NCBI GenBank assembly: GCA_031259795.1
Contig: JAIRLA010000080.1
Coordinates: 1-5,040, forward strand
Direction of reading: 5' to 3'
DNA length: 5,040 nucleotides
DNA from: Azoarcus sp.
Lineage (GTDB): Bacteria > Pseudomonadota > Gammaproteobacteria > Burkholderiales > Rhodocyclaceae
Position 1 is the first letter of the stretch. Each line of letters opens with the position of its first letter. Of this stretch, positions 4,284 through 5,040 are shown in pieces. The notes under the pieces are model-generated. The model was not told the origin of the DNA and ran no database searches. It was given only the letters and a program-made list of their open reading frames with translations. A program made the position numbers and the translations under genes.

Positions 4284-5040
4284 GGCGTTCCTTCCTGGCA
4301 GCCTTGCCCGTGACCTGGGCGAAGCGTTCCCGCCATTCGGGACACAGTTCGCCGGCCAGAGCATTCACGATCTCCAGCGCCGACGGCGCTTGCCGCCCGC
4401 TCGGACGCCGGCGTTCGACGCGATGCGCCGGCAATCCGAGGGTGGCGGCGCGCGGGAAGGCTTCGATCGCCGGGATCTCGGCATCGAGCACCCGCACGCC
4501 GGAGTAATCCTTGAAGATCCACCGCAAGGTTTGCTGCATCAGCCGGGCATTGGAAGAAATGGCCGGCATGCGGTTGATGAGCAAATAGAGAGGCGGCGGC
4601 GTGAGACCCAACTGACGATACGGGGCGATGTCTTCGACCAGCTGCAAGGTGCCGCGCCGGAGTTCCCTGGCGGCCAGAATCTCCGGCGTCACCGGCGAGA
4701 CCGCCAAATCGGAAGCCAGCACGGCCATTTCCAGCATCACGCTGCGCGCCCCCTGGGTGTCGGTGAGCAAGAGGTCGTAGCGCTCGCGGAAGACGGGCAG
4801 CAGATTGCGCAGGCGCAGCCGCCCGTCGGCGGCGTGCAGGAGCAGCGTGCCCAACTGTCGGTGCTGATCGTTCGAGACCAGCACGTCGAGCCGCTCGATG
4901 ACCGTATGCGAGATGAGTTGCTCCGGGTTTTGCTCATTGCGCGCCAGCAATTCGTAGATGCCGCCCGGCGCGCGCTCGGTGAGTTCGTAATAGGAGGACA
5001 GGGTGGGTTGCGCGTCGAGGTCGAGCAGCAGGACGCGCAG
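4267..5040 (-). CDS. parA: ParA-type partition ATPase of the ICE, 5' end outside window
   Basis: The visible part is 257 residues, and the N-terminus with the Walker A P-loop lies beyond the right edge. The first visible residues, LRVLLLDLDAQPTLSSYYEL, are the conserved D-x-D-x-Q segment just after the P-loop in ParA/MinD ATPases. RYDLLLTDTQGARS (visible residues 87-100) contains the Walker B aspartate in the DTQG form. It is followed by AVLASDLAVSPVTPEILAA, the characteristic SD-x-x-x-x-P-x-x-P region. LYLLINRMP (about 155-163) and AEIPAIEAFPRAA (about 188-200) match later ParA elements. The protein should use ATP to move or position the excised element with ParB. It ends at a TGA inside the next gene. 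ParA identity is firm; the ICE subtype is inferred from neighbours. In ICEclc, parA also has a role in growth arrest. Confidence 0.9.
   Translation of the reverse strand: MRVLLLDLDAQPTLSSYYELTERAPGGIYELLARNEQNPEQLISHTVIERLDVLVSNDQHRQLGTLLLHAADGRLRLRNLLPVFRERYDLLLTDTQGARSVMLEMAVLASDLAVSPVTPEILAARELRRGTLQLVEDIAPYRQLGLTPPPLYLLINRMPAISSNARLMQQTLRWIFKDYSGVRVLDAEIPAIEAFPRAATLGLPAHRVERRRPSGRQAPSALEIVNALAGELCPEWRERFAQVTGKAARKERHGEDA

Noticed and set aside
4100..4522. N-terminal extension of the ParB frame up to 4522
   Set aside because: The extension is antisense-like, arginine-rich sequence overlapping the shi-position gene and parA. The ATG at 4099 fits the family and the operon spacing.

Overview
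This 5,040-base window is GC-rich. It looks like the maintenance and regulation core of an integrative and conjugative element (ICE) of the PFGI-1/ICEclc-like class found in gamma- and betaproteobacteria. The host cannot be named from the sequence. I recognised families from remembered protein patterns and ran no database search.

Almost everything reads on the minus strand, so the transcription order runs from high to low coordinates. First comes a ParA-type ATPase (5040-4267, N-terminus outside the window). Next is a 63-residue protein in the position that ICEclc calls shi (4283-4092). Then come an ICE-type ParB-family protein with a proline-rich linker (4099-2459), a DUF2857 helix-turn-helix protein (2441-1878) and an STY4528-type winged-helix protein annotated in such elements as a replication protein (1870-605). 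After a gap, the first 25 codons of a PFL_4669-family ICE gene start at 76 and run off the left edge. The first five genes overlap or lie 7-17 bases apart, so they are very probably one operon with coupled translation.

The exception is a 91-residue cysteine-rich, probably zinc-binding protein on the plus strand (271-546). It sits convergently between STY4528 and the PFL_4669 gene, and a strong imperfect hairpin (553-581) lies between the two converging stop codons. It looks like an accessory insertion in an otherwise colinear block.

The likely division of labour is as follows. ParA and ParB partition the excised element and may also regulate it. The shi-position protein is linked, in ICEclc, to growth arrest of transfer-competent cells. 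The ParB-like and DUF2857 proteins resemble the components of the FlhDC-like activator reported for ICEclc. STY4528 is thought to help replicate the excised circle.

The most notable structure not explained by gene calls lies inside the STY4528 gene. It has a perfect 13-bp inverted repeat (1720-1760) whose core recurs at 1551. It also has an 18-bp perfect palindrome with a 14-bp direct copy 36 bases away, flanking an A/T-rich patch (994-1047). Finally, it has a 21-bp tandem repeat array encoding acidic DSEEGG units (1128-1211). Together these suggest possible cis-acting sites embedded in a replication gene.
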